Assembly: GCF_008704995.1 (NCBI RefSeq)
Contig: NZ_CP023747.1
Span: 4,867,501 to 4,931,500, forward strand
Reading direction: 5' to 3'
DNA: 64,000 nucleotides
Origin: Streptomyces nodosus
GTDB lineage: Bacteria > Actinomycetota > Actinomycetes > Streptomycetales > Streptomycetaceae
This document shows, piece by piece, positions 18,239 through 25,903 of the stretch (within the stretch, counting starts at the first letter, position 1; every line of letters begins with the position of its first letter). The notes below the pieces were generated by a model that had not been told where the DNA came from, did not search any database, and was given only the letters and a program-made list of their open reading frames with translations. A program made the position numbers and the translations under genes.

Positions 18239-19354
18239 CTACAGCCAGCCGTTCCGCTTCAGTGTGCGGTGGATGCCCAGACAGATGGCCACCGTGACGC
18301 TCATGATCACCGGGTAGCCGTACTTCCAGTGCACCTCGGGCATGTTCTGGAAGTTCATGCCGTAGACACCGCACACCATGGTCGGCACGGCGATGATCGC
18401 CGCCCAGGCCGTGATCTTGCGCATGTCCTCGTTCTGCGCGACGGACGCCTGCGCCAGATTGGCCTGGAGGATCGAGTTCAGCAGCTCGTCGAAGCCCACC
18501 ACCTGCTCATGGATGCGGGCGAGATGGTCGGCGACATCGCGGAAGTACTTCTGGATGTCCGGGTCGATCAGCCGCATCGGCCGCTCGCTCAGCAGCAGCA
18601 TCGGCCGCAGCAGCGGCGCCACCGCGCGCTTGAACGCCAGTACCTCGCGCTTGAGCTGGTAGATACGGCTCGCGTCGGTGCCCCGTGGCGTTCCTTTGCG
18701 GTCCGGCGAGAACACCTCCGTCTCCACCTCGTCGATGTCGTCCTGCAGCGCGTCCGCCACCGCGATATAGCCGTCGACGACATGGTCGGCGATCGCGTGC
18801 AACACGGCCGAGGGGCCCTTGGCGAGCAGCTCGGGGTCGTCCTGCAGCCGGTGCCGCAGCGCCCGGAGCGACCCCTGCCCGCCGTGCCGGACCGTGATGA
18901 AGAAGTCCCGCCCGGTGAAGCACATGACCTCGCCGGTCTCGACGACCTCACTGTTGGCCGGCAGATGGTCGTGGTCGACGTAGTGGATGGTCTTGAAGAC
19001 GGTGAAGAGGGAGTCGTCGTAGCGCTCCAGCTTGGGGCGCTGGTGCGCCTGCACCGCGTCCTCGACCGCCAGCGGGTGCAGCCCGAACTCTCCCGCGATA
19101 CCGGCGAATTCGGCCTCGGTCGGCTCATGCAGCCCCATCCACACAAAGCCCCCGTCGCGCCGTACCAGGCGCATCGCCTCGTGCGGGGACAGCGGCTTCT
19201 GCGTCTCGACGCGCTCGCCGTCCCGGTAGACCGCGCAGTCGACGACGGCGGAGGGGGTCGCGGGGTCCCGTGTCGTGTCGTAGGTGCCGGACTCCTTGCG
19301 CGGGGCGGGGCGGGAGGGGCGGACCGCGGCGCGCAGGTCACGGATCATCGACAT
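18239..19354 (-). CDS. corA: CorA-family Mg2+ transporter
   Basis: 371 residues. A large cytoplasmic N-terminal domain (~1-300) with a long stalk helix, then two C-terminal membrane helices: the first ends in the selectivity motif YGMNF (~res 325), the loop has NMPEVHWKYGYP, and the second is PVIMSVTVAICLGI. CorA forms a pentameric Mg2+ (and Co2+/Ni2+) channel. ATG 19354 is preceded by AAGGAG. The family place at the end of the block corresponds to Rv1239c. Confidence 0.93.
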   Translation of the reverse strand: MSMIRDLRAAVRPSRPAPRKESGTYDTTRDPATPSAVVDCAVYRDGERVETQKPLSPHEAMRLVRRDGGFVWMGLHEPTEAEFAGIAGEFGLHPLAVEDAVQAHQRPKLERYDDSLFTVFKTIHYVDHDHLPANSEVVETGEVMCFTGRDFFITVRHGGQGSLRALRHRLQDDPELLAKGPSAVLHAIADHVVDGYIAVADALQDDIDEVETEVFSPDRKGTPRGTDASRIYQLKREVLAFKRAVAPLLRPMLLLSERPMRLIDPDIQKYFRDVADHLARIHEQVVGFDELLNSILQANLAQASVAQNEDMRKITAWAAIIAVPTMVCGVYGMNFQNMPEVHWKYGYPVIMSVTVAICLGIHRTLKRNGWL

Positions 19355-19892
19355 GGCGGGCTCCTTCGCGTCGGGCAGCGAAAGATGCCGGGGACGGGTG
19401 GAACTGCCCGGAATGGGGACGTCCTGGCCAGGCGTCTCCCTGTCCTGGGACAGGGGAAGAGGTGTGGCACGTCCACAAAGCGGGAAGCACCGTACCGTCG
19501 CGGTGGCGGGCTTCGCTGCTGATTCAGATCAACAGATCAGGTGGTACGAAACGACATGCTCTTCCGCGGTGTACCCGGAGGTCCGGAGCGGGTCTCCCGG
19601 GGATCCGCACGAAGAGCGGCACACAGCGAGAGGTGGGCCGGAGCCAGAGCGGCTGCATCAGTGGCCGGAAGAGCGGGCGGTACTGCACGGTCGACTTCGA
19701 TCCATGGCAGCCCCACCTCCTCCGGCCGGTCCCTGGTGAGGGACGATCCATTCCCCGTAGGGAAGTCTCAAGGTGTCGGAAACCGATCGCGATGCTTCGG
19801 CGGGCGGCCCGAAACCACCGGCCAAGAGTATCAGCCGACCGCAGTGTCAAGGCGCCGCTTTGCTCCCTGCTGACGAGTTCTATGCTCACCGC
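19355..19892. other. 538-bp intergenic stretch without a credible gene
   Basis: Divergent between corA and the SUFU-domain gene. It holds a CCCTGTCC/GGACAGGG dyad (19438-19455) in the corA upstream region, a GTCCCT/AGGGAC hairpin (19729-19744) and an AT-richer tract around 19500-19560. Open frames here lack Streptomyces third-position bias. A small RNA or long leader is possible but unproven. Confidence 0.5.
19881..19886 (+). promoter_or_regulatory. -10 element TATGCT of the SUFU gene (leaderless)
   Basis: TATGCT ends 6 nt before ATG 19893, with a possible -35 TTTGCT at 19859-19864 (16-nt spacer). This excludes the longer in-frame GTG start at 19773. Confidence 0.55.
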
Positions 19893-20477
19893 ATGGCCGA
19901 TGTTCTTCCACTGGTCGAGGCCCGGTTGCGTACCGCGCTGGGCGAACCGGACGCCCGCGCCGCGGTCACCTTTCTGGGTACCGACCGCATCGAGGTGCTG
20001 CGTTTCCGCGAGGGCGACGTCCTGCGCTATGCCACCCTCGGCATGTCCGTCCGGCCCATGACGGACCCCGCGGCGATGCTCGCCGACCCCGTCGAGGGAC
20101 CCCGGGCCGAGCTGGTCCTCTCCGTCCGCGGCGGCCTCGCCGACACCGACAAGGTGCTGCGCCCGCTCGCCGTGCTCGCCGCGTCCCCGCAGGTCGAGGG
20201 CGTGGTCCTGGCGCCCGGTGCCTCGCTGGACGTGGGGGCGCCGCTGTGGCCGGGGGCCCCGTTCACCTCGGTCCTGGTCGCGGAGCCGGGCGGTCTTGTG
20301 GCGGACCTGGAGCTGACGGAACCCCTCGATCCGGTGCGGTTCCTTCCGCTGCTGCCGATGACTCCCCTCGAGGCCGCCTGGAAGCGGGTACACGGCGCCG
20401 GGGCCCTCCAGGAGCGCTGGCTGGCGAAGGGGACGGATCCCCGGGACCCGTCCCGGGGATCCGTCCCGTTGGACTGA
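19893..20477 (+). CDS. Suppressor-of-fused (SUFU) domain protein
   Basis: 194 residues from ATG 19893. The SUFU-like domain covers nearly all of it, ending in the diagnostic PLLPMTPLEAAWKRVHGAGAL-type segment (~res 150-170). Bacterial SUFU proteins are widespread and often linked to immunity/toxin functions, but here no toxin is adjacent. The last ~15 codons (GTDPRDPSRGSVPLD) lie inside an 18-bp perfect inverted repeat, so the C-terminus is shaped by a terminator rather than by protein conservation. No signal peptide. Confidence 0.8.
   Translation: MADVLPLVEARLRTALGEPDARAAVTFLGTDRIEVLRFREGDVLRYATLGMSVRPMTDPAAMLADPVEGPRAELVLSVRGGLADTDKVLRPLAVLAASPQVEGVVLAPGASLDVGAPLWPGAPFTSVLVAEPGGLVADLELTEPLDPVRFLPLLPMTPLEAAWKRVHGAGALQERWLAKGTDPRDPSRGSVPLD
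20430..20467 (+). terminator. 18-bp perfect hairpin inside the end of the SUFU gene
   Basis: Arms 20430-20447 and 20450-20467 are perfectly complementary with two bases between; the stop codon is at 20475. A terminator overlapping coding sequence is unusual. Confidence 0.7.
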
Positions 20478-20486
20478 ATCGCCGGA

Positions 20487-20516
20487 CCTGTCCGGTGAGC
20501 AAGATCACCGGACAGG
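20487..20516. terminator. Second hairpin, between SUFU and MFS genes
   Basis: CCTGTCCGGTGA pairs with TCACCGGACAGG around GCAAGA (12-bp perfect stem). It lies between the converging stops at 20477 and 20535, and can serve both directions. Confidence 0.75.
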
Positions 20517-20534
20517 CCGCCGCCGTCAGGGCCG

Positions 20535-21797
20535 TCAGTCGGCGAAGGCGGCCACGCTGTCCCGTACGGCGTGACGGGTCTCCAGCTCCTCCGCCTCATG
20601 GGTGAGCGCATTGCGCCGTACGAGGACCACGAGCGCGCCCGCCACCGCGGTGGCCGCCGCGACCACGAACGGGACATGGACATCGGTCCACCCCTCGATC
20701 TTGGGCGCCAGATAGGGCGCGGCCGCGGCGGCGAACCAGCGCACGAAGTTGTAACCCGCGCTGGCCACCGGGCGCGGGGCGTCCGAGACGCCCAGGGCCA
20801 GTTCGGTGTAGACCGTGTTGTTCACGCCGATGAACGCGCCGGACAGGACCGTGCAGACCACGGCCGTGGTGTGGTCGCCGTAGCCGAGCACCAGGACGTC
20901 GAGCGCCAGCAGCACCAGGGAGCCGCCGAGCACCTTCAGCGAGCCGAGGCGTGCCTGCAGCCGGGGCGCCACGATCACCGAGCAGACGGCGAGCAGCAGG
21001 CCCCAGCCGAAGAACACCGCACCCGACCGGTACGGGGTCATGTCCAGCACGAACGGGGTGAAGGCCAGCACGGTGAAGAACGTGTAGTTGTAGAAGAACG
21101 CGGAGGCCGCCACGGAGGCGAGACCGCCGTGGCCGAGCGCCCTGACCGGGTCGAGCAGCGAGGTCTTCCGCGCGGGCTTCGGCTGCTCCTTCAGGAACGC
21201 CGTGATGCAGACGAAGCCGATCGCCATCAGTGTGGCCGTACCGAAGAACGGGTAGCGCCAGCTGGCGTTCCCGAGCAGTGCGCCGAGCAGTGGGCCGCAC
21301 GCCATGCCGAGGCCCAGCGCCGACTCGTACAGCAGGATCGCCGCCGCGCTGCCGCCGGCCGCCGCGCCGACGATCACGGCGAGGGCCGTGGAGACGAAGA
21401 GCGCGTTGCCGAGACCCCAGCCGGCCCGGAAGCCGACGAGCTGGCCGACGGAGCCCGAGGTGCCCGCCAGGGCCGCGAAGACCACGACGAAGGCGAGGCC
21501 CAGCAGCAGCGTCCTGCGCCCGCCGATGCGGCTGGAGACGACTCCGGTGAGCAGCATCGCCACGGCGGTGATCAGGAAGTACGAGGTGAAGAGGAGGGAG
21601 ACCTGGCCGGCGGTCGCCTGGAGGCCCTGGGCGATGGACGGCAGGATCGGGTCGACCAGCCCGATGCCCATGAAGGCCACGACGGACGCGCCGGCGGTCG
21701 CCCAGACGGCCTTCGGCTGCCGCAGCAGGCCACCGGCCCCCACATCGAACGGATCCGGTTCGGCGGTCCCCGTGGCGGGCCCTCCTGTGCTGCTCAT
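20535..21797 (-). CDS. MFS transporter (12-TM, DHA1-like)
   Basis: 420 residues from ATG 21797. Twelve hydrophobic segments are recognisable; the loop between TM2 and TM3 has the MFS motif A-like SSRIGGRRTLLLGL, and TM4-5 has RAGWGLGNALFVSTALAVIVG. The cytosolic loop KEQPKPARKTSLL lies between the halves. It is likely a proton-driven drug or metabolite exporter; substrate unknown. No regulator gene is adjacent, but a 12-bp palindrome covers its transcription start, so a remote repressor probably controls it. Confidence 0.88.
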   Translation of the reverse strand: MSSTGGPATGTAEPDPFDVGAGGLLRQPKAVWATAGASVVAFMGIGLVDPILPSIAQGLQATAGQVSLLFTSYFLITAVAMLLTGVVSSRIGGRRTLLLGLAFVVVFAALAGTSGSVGQLVGFRAGWGLGNALFVSTALAVIVGAAAGGSAAAILLYESALGLGMACGPLLGALLGNASWRYPFFGTATLMAIGFVCITAFLKEQPKPARKTSLLDPVRALGHGGLASVAASAFFYNYTFFTVLAFTPFVLDMTPYRSGAVFFGWGLLLAVCSVIVAPRLQARLGSLKVLGGSLVLLALDVLVLGYGDHTTAVVCTVLSGAFIGVNNTVYTELALGVSDAPRPVASAGYNFVRWFAAAAAPYLAPKIEGWTDVHVPFVVAAATAVAGALVVLVRRNALTHEAEELETRHAVRDSVAAFAD

Positions 21798-21833
21798 GCG
21801 TGTCCTCGCAGTCTCTCCTCGAAAGATGGTTGG

Positions 21834-21845
21834 TGTATGCATACA
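21834..21845. promoter_or_regulatory. Operator palindrome TGTATGCATACA
   Basis: A perfect 12-bp dyad immediately downstream of the -10 of the MFS promoter, covering the expected transcription start. The placement is typical of a repressor site. The repressor is not encoded next to it. Confidence 0.65.
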
Positions 21846-21872
21846 TTATGTTAGAGGCCCTAATGAATGCAA
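21845..21872 (-). promoter_or_regulatory. Promoter of the MFS gene
   Basis: Minus strand: TTGCAT (21867-21872), 16-nt spacer, CATAAT (21845-21850). One of the best housekeeping-type promoters in the window, in a locally AT-rich tract. About 40-nt leader to ATG 21797. Confidence 0.7.
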
Positions 21873-22000
21873 GTTACATCTAATTTCCCCGGTCAAGGCC
21901 GGTCGGCGGAGGTGTGGAGGTGCGAGGGGGCGCGAGGGGCGCACTCCGGACGGGTGATCGTCCTTGACGCGGCGCTGGGCGGGGAGGACCGTGGGGCCCT

Positions 22001-22642
22001 ATGAGGGGCGAACCCAGTTGCCCGAAGTGCGGTGGCCGGGTCAGGGCTCCCGGACTCTTCGCCGACTCCTGGCAGTGCGATGTCCATGGCAATGTGCATC
22101 CCCTGCAGCCTGTGATCCCGCCCAGCGTCGAGGCTCTCGGCGTCGTGGTGCACCGTGCCCGGGTGCCGGTGTGGATGCCGTGGCCGCTGCCGGTCGGCTG
22201 GCTGTTCACGGGCGTGGCCTGTGCGGGCGACGACCGCAGTGGCGGCCGGGCGACGGCCGTGGCCTGCTCGGGCCCCGGACCGCTCGGCGGCATGGGGGAG
22301 ATGATCCTCGTCGCCGAGGAGCTGGGGGTCGGACTCGGTGCGCGCTATGCGGGTGTCGACGGCCCGGACCCCGGTCCTTATCTGAACGTCGAGAAGCCGC
22401 CCCAGGCGAAGGTGCTGGCCGCCGGCCGCCCCACCCCGCTGTGGCATGTCACGGGCACCCCCGACGATCGCGCGGTCTTCGCGGGCGAGGCGCTCGGACT
22501 GTGGCTGTGGGCGGTGGTCTGGCCCGAGCAGACCGGCATGCTGCTGTACGACGAGCTGGTGCTGACCGATCTGCGGGACGCGGGTGCGGAGGTCGACCTG
22601 CTGCCGTACGGGGCGCTCTCCCCCCGGCTGCTGGAGCCGTGA
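22001..22642 (+). CDS. DUF6758-like protein with N-terminal zinc ribbon
   Basis: 213 residues from ATG 22001 (GGGGAGG about 15 nt upstream). It begins with CPKCGGRV and then C-x-V-H-x-N-V-H, a likely Cys/His zinc site (~res 7-36). The body has several aromatic segments (PVWMPWPLPVGWLFTGVA; LWLWAVVWPEQ) but no membrane span of sufficient length. It looks like a conserved actinobacterial family of unknown function. The start of the PHP gene follows 112 bp later. Confidence 0.75.
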   Translation: MRGEPSCPKCGGRVRAPGLFADSWQCDVHGNVHPLQPVIPPSVEALGVVVHRARVPVWMPWPLPVGWLFTGVACAGDDRSGGRATAVACSGPGPLGGMGEMILVAEELGVGLGARYAGVDGPDPGPYLNVEKPPQAKVLAAGRPTPLWHVTGTPDDRAVFAGEALGLWLWAVVWPEQTGMLLYDELVLTDLRDAGAEVDLLPYGALSPRLLEP

Positions 22643-22754
22643 CCGCGGGAGCGTGCGTAGGGGGCGCAACCCCGGCTCGGGTGTGACAGAGGGCTCCGGA
22701 AGCCCGTTATCCTTGAGCGTCCCCTTCCGTCCCGTCCCGCTTGGAGTCCGTGTC

Positions 22755-23621
22755 GTGCGCATCGATCTGCACACCCACTCCACCGCGTCCGACGGCACGG
22801 ACACCCCGGCCGAGCTGGTGCGGAACGCCGCTGCCGCCGGACTGGACGTCGTCGCGCTCACCGATCACGACACCACCCGCGGCCATGCGGAGGCGATCGC
22901 CGCGCTGCCCGGGGGAGTGACCCTCGTCACCGGCGCCGAGCTCTCCTGCCGGCTGGACGGCATCGGCCTGCACATGCTGGCCTACCTCTTCGACCCCGAG
23001 GAGCCCGCGCTGCTCGCCGAGCGCGAGCTGGTGCGGGACGACCGGGTCCCGCGGGCCCGCGCCATGATCGCCAAGCTGTGCGATCTGGGCGTGCCGATCA
23101 CCTGGGAGCAGGTGGCGCGCATCGCGGGCGGGGGCTCGGTCGGACGGCCGCACATCGCCTCCGCCCTGGTCGAACTCGGTGTCGTGGACAGCGTCTCGGA
23201 CGCGTTCACCCCCGAGTGGCTGGCCGACGGCGGGCGGGCGTACGTCGAGAAGCACGAGAGCGATCCGTTCGAGGTGATCCGGCTCGTCAAGGCCGCGGGC
23301 GGGGTCACCGTCTTCGCGCACCCGGCAGCCTCCAAGCGCGGACGTACCGTGCCCGAGTCCGCCGTCGCGGACCTCGCCGTCGCCGGGCTCGACGGCATCG
23401 AGGTCGATCACATGGACCACGACCGGGACACCCGGGCCCGGCTCCGCGGCCTCGCCGCCGAACTGGGACTCCTCGTCACGGGCTCCTCCGACTACCACGG
23501 CAGCCGCAAGACCTGCGTGCTCGGGGAGTACACCACCGATCCCGAGGTGTACGGGGAGATCACCCGCCGGGCCACCGGGGCGTTCCCGGTGCCGGGCGCC
23601 GGCGGACGCCGGAGCGCCTAG
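22755..23621 (+). CDS. PHP-domain phosphoesterase
   Basis: 288 residues from GTG 22755. The polymerase-and-histidinol-phosphatase fold is marked by DLHTHSTASDG (~res 4), ALTDHDTT (~res 34), a Glu in GAELSC, FAHPAA (~res 188) and TGSSDYHG (~res 243), which together make a multi-metal site. Relatives hydrolyse nucleotide or oligoribonucleotide phosphates (e.g. 3',5'-nucleoside bisphosphate or RNase AM-like activity). Exact substrate cannot be fixed. Confidence 0.85.
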   Translation: MRIDLHTHSTASDGTDTPAELVRNAAAAGLDVVALTDHDTTRGHAEAIAALPGGVTLVTGAELSCRLDGIGLHMLAYLFDPEEPALLAERELVRDDRVPRARAMIAKLCDLGVPITWEQVARIAGGGSVGRPHIASALVELGVVDSVSDAFTPEWLADGGRAYVEKHESDPFEVIRLVKAAGGVTVFAHPAASKRGRTVPESAVADLAVAGLDGIEVDHMDHDRDTRARLRGLAAELGLLVTGSSDYHGSRKTCVLGEYTTDPEVYGEITRRATGAFPVPGAGGRRSA

Positions 23622-23794
23622 CCGTGCCGTAGTTCCCGGTCTCCCCTGTTCCTCGGCCTCCGGCAGCCCCCCGTTCGTCCGGCCGTCACATGCCTTTCCG
23701 GCGTGACGTGCATACCTCAATGGCCGCGGCTCTCTTCTGCCGCGCGCTCGTCCGTCGTGCTTCTGCACATCTGTACTTCTCCGCAAGGCTCACC

Positions 23795-24400
23795 ATGTTC
23801 GACGTCGCCGTTTTCGGTTCGCTCTTTGTCACCCTGTTTGTGATCATGGATCCCCCCGGGATCACCCCGATCTTTCTCGCGCTCACCGCCGGGCGCCCCG
23901 CCAAGACGCAGCGGCGGATGGCCTTCCAGGCCGTCTGTGTGGCCCTGGGCGTCATCGCGGTGTTCGGTGTGCTGGGCCACCAGATCCTCGACTACCTGCA
24001 TGTCTCGGTACCCGCGCTGATGATCGCGGGCGGGCTGCTGCTTCTGCTGATCGCCCTCGACCTGCTGACCGGCAAGACCGACGAGCCCAAGCAGACCAAG
24101 GACGTCAATGTCGCCCTGGTGCCGCTCGGTATGCCCCTGCTGGCCGGTCCCGGCGCGATCGTCTCGGTGATCCTCGCGGTCCAGAAGGCCCACAGTGTGA
24201 GCACCCAGGTGTCGGTGTGGTCGGCGATCCTGGCGATCCATGTCGTGCTGTGGCTGGTGATGCGCTACTCGCTGCTGATCATCCGCGTGATCAAGGACGG
24301 CGGTGTGGTCCTGGTGACCCGGCTCGCGGGGATGATGCTCTCCGCGATCGCCGTCCAGCAGATCGTCAACGGCGTCACCCAGATCGTCCGGGGAGGCTGA
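23795..24400 (+). CDS. MarC-family membrane protein
   Basis: 201 residues with six hydrophobic segments. VIMDPPGITPIFLALTAG (~res 14-31) and VALVPLGMPLLAGPGAI (~res 107) are the two internally related Pro/Gly-rich signatures of MarC/UPF0056. Often annotated as an antibiotic resistance protein, but MarC has no proven transport function. ATG 23795; the end coincides with a bidirectional terminator. Confidence 0.9.
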   Translation: MFDVAVFGSLFVTLFVIMDPPGITPIFLALTAGRPAKTQRRMAFQAVCVALGVIAVFGVLGHQILDYLHVSVPALMIAGGLLLLLIALDLLTGKTDEPKQTKDVNVALVPLGMPLLAGPGAIVSVILAVQKAHSVSTQVSVWSAILAIHVVLWLVMRYSLLIIRVIKDGGVVLVTRLAGMMLSAIAVQQIVNGVTQIVRGG

Positions 24401-24458
24401 GCGGTCGCGTCCCCGGGTGCCGGTCGCCGGCCGCTCCCGTGGTGCGCGGGCGGCAGAC

Positions 24459-24493
24459 GAAGCCCCGCACGGCATCGTGCCGTACGGGGCTTC
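24459..24493. terminator. Bidirectional terminator after marC-like gene
   Basis: GAAGCCCCGCACGGCA pairs with TGCCGTACGGGGCTTC (one mismatch) around TCG. It lies between converging genes ending at 24400 and 24550. Confidence 0.8.
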
Positions 24494-24549
24494 GGAGTGT
24501 CATGGTGCGCGCCGCGCGCCCGCTGGGGCCGCCGCGCGATGCCTGGGGC

Positions 24550-24702
24550 TTATGAGACGGACGAGTCGGCCGGGCGGATCCAGAGGCGCTGCCCGACGGC
24601 GGCGGCCTGCTGAACGATCTGCGTGACGGAGGCGGCGTCCACGACGGTGGTGTCCACGGGCGTACCGTCGACGTCGTCGAGGCGCATGATTTCGAAGCGC
24701 AA
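24550..24702 (-). CDS. 50-residue protein with a sigma-R promoter
   Basis: 50 residues from TTG 24702: MRFEIMRLDDVDGTPVD at the start, RLWIRPADSSVS at the end. AAGGGAGAAG lies directly upstream as ribosome site, and codons are Streptomyces-like. No Cys, no membrane span, predicted beta-alpha-beta mini fold. I recognise the sequence type as a small conserved Streptomyces protein but no function is known. It is preceded by an exact GGAAT-N18-GTT site (24790-24815), which places it under thiol-oxidative-stress sigma-R control. ATG at codon 6 is an alternative start. Confidence 0.8.
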   Translation of the reverse strand: MRFEIMRLDDVDGTPVDTTVVDAASVTQIVQQAAAVGQRLWIRPADSSVS

Positions 24703-24789
24703 GGGCTTCTCCCTTCGTCTGGTCATCCTCCTGAGGAGAACTACTGATGGGCGGAGCGAGCGGACGGTGCCCCGCTCCTGTGCAGGTCC

Positions 24790-24815
24790 AACGGGATGCC
24801 CATGGCAAATATTCC
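24790..24815 (-). promoter_or_regulatory. Sigma-R type promoter (GGAAT-N18-GTT) of the 50-residue gene
   Basis: On the minus strand GGAAT (24811-24815), exactly 18 nt, then GTT (24790-24792) followed by G. This is the full Streptomyces sigma-R consensus. Predicted leader ~80 nt to TTG 24702. Confidence 0.8.
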
Positions 24816-24833
24816 CTACGCTAAGGAAATTTT
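24807..24833. repeat. AT-rich imperfect inverted repeat over the -35
   Basis: AAATATTCC and GGAAATTTT (7 of 9 complementary) flank a 9-nt centre in an unusually AT-rich island. It includes the sigma-R -35, so a second regulator may bind here. Confidence 0.35.
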
Positions 24834-24875
24834 TCGAGCGGCTAATGACTCGCTGGTGAGCGGAATCCTGAGTTA

Positions 24876-24914
24876 GTTGTGTTCATGATGCACTGCTTGG
24901 GACCGGTTGTGTTC
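24876..24914 (+). repeat. Two direct GTTGTGTTC repeats before the NYN gene
   Basis: GTTGTGTTC at 24876-24884 and 24906-24914, 30 nt apart start to start, i.e. about three DNA turns. Possible paired operator for the gene starting at 24947. Confidence 0.35.
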
Positions 24915-24946
24915 GCAGCGTGACCGCCGGGACAATGGGAGGCAGT

Positions 24947-25843
24947 ATGAACGCAGACCTGGCGGCGCTCGGCGCCCGCATCGACCACACGAACGAGTTG
25001 CTTCAGCGCATGCTCGCCGAGGTGGCCAAGACGCCCTCGACCCACGCGATCTTCGTGGACGCCGGCTACCTCTACGCGGCGGCGGGGCGGCTTGTCGCGG
25101 GCACCGAGGACCGCAGGGCCTTCGACCTCGATGCCGAGGGATTGATCGAGGCCCTCATCGACAAGGCCCGCACCGTCTTCGCGGACAGCCGGCTGCTGCG
25201 TGTGTACTGGTACGACGGCGCCAGACGCCGTATCCACACGGCCGAGCAGCAGTGCATCGCCGAGCTTCCGGACGTGAAGGTGCGCCTCGGCAACCTCAAC
25301 GCCAACAACCAGCAGAAGGGTGTCGACTCGCTCATCAGATCCGATCTCGAATCACTGGCCCGGCACCGTGCCATCAGCGACGCGGCGCTCATCGGCGGAG
25401 ACGAGGACCTGGTGTCGGCGGTCGAGGCGGCGCAGGGGTACGGGGCCCGGGTGCATCTGTGGGGCATCGAGGCGGCCGAGGGCCGCAACCAGGCGGAACC
25501 GCTGCTGTGGGAGGTCGACAGCCAGCGCACCCTGGAACTCGACTTCTTCAAGTCGTATGTGACCCGGCGGACGGCCGCGACCTACGAGGCCTCGTCCGCG
25601 GCCCGCCCCACGAGGGAGGACGTCCGCTTCGTGGGCGCGCAGATCGCCGCCAAATGGCTGGCGGAGCGAGGCCGCGAGACGCTGGCGGAGCTGCTTCCCG
25701 GCCACCCCTATCTGCCCGGCTCCGTCGACCAGGACCTGCTGGTGGAGGCGGAGGGCATACTGCAGTACTCGCTGCGCGGCCAGGCGGATCTGCGTCGCGC
25801 GCTGCGCGACGGATTCTGGGAGCACCTGCAAGGACAGTACTGA
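24947..25843 (+). CDS. NYN-domain (PIN-like) putative ribonuclease
   Basis: 298 residues from ATG 24947, chosen because GGGAGG lies 4 nt upstream (an ATG/GTG 27 nt earlier lacks one). The NYN domain (~res 30-195) shows the acidic PIN/FLAP-type site: FVDAGYLYAAAG (Asp ~34), the RLLRVYWYDGA strand, KGVDSLIRSDL (Asp ~125) and ALIGGDEDLVSAVEAA (Asp pair ~145). The C-terminal ~100 residues are helical and unassigned. NYN enzymes usually cut RNA; substrate unknown. Confidence 0.85.
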   Translation: MNADLAALGARIDHTNELLQRMLAEVAKTPSTHAIFVDAGYLYAAAGRLVAGTEDRRAFDLDAEGLIEALIDKARTVFADSRLLRVYWYDGARRRIHTAEQQCIAELPDVKVRLGNLNANNQQKGVDSLIRSDLESLARHRAISDAALIGGDEDLVSAVEAAQGYGARVHLWGIEAAEGRNQAEPLLWEVDSQRTLELDFFKSYVTRRTAATYEASSAARPTREDVRFVGAQIAAKWLAERGRETLAELLPGHPYLPGSVDQDLLVEAEGILQYSLRGQADLRRALRDGFWEHLQGQY

Positions 25844-25903
25844 CGCGGTCCGCGGGGCGGGAACGGCCCCCAGGACGAGGCCAGAAGCCGGTACGAGGCG
25901 GTC

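Noticed and set aside
19411..19436. GGAAT followed after 18 nt by CGT, a near sigma-R site
   Set aside because: The -10 is CGTC rather than GTT and no gene starts within a sensible distance in that direction.
19541..19873. 110-codon ORF in the corA-SUFU gap
   Set aside because: No ribosome site, no third-position bias, and Ser/Arg/Gly-rich composition typical of noise.
19773..19892. Upstream GTG start adding 40 residues to the SUFU protein
   Set aside because: Codons there have low third-position GC, and a -10 hexamer 6 nt before ATG 19893 supports the shorter form.
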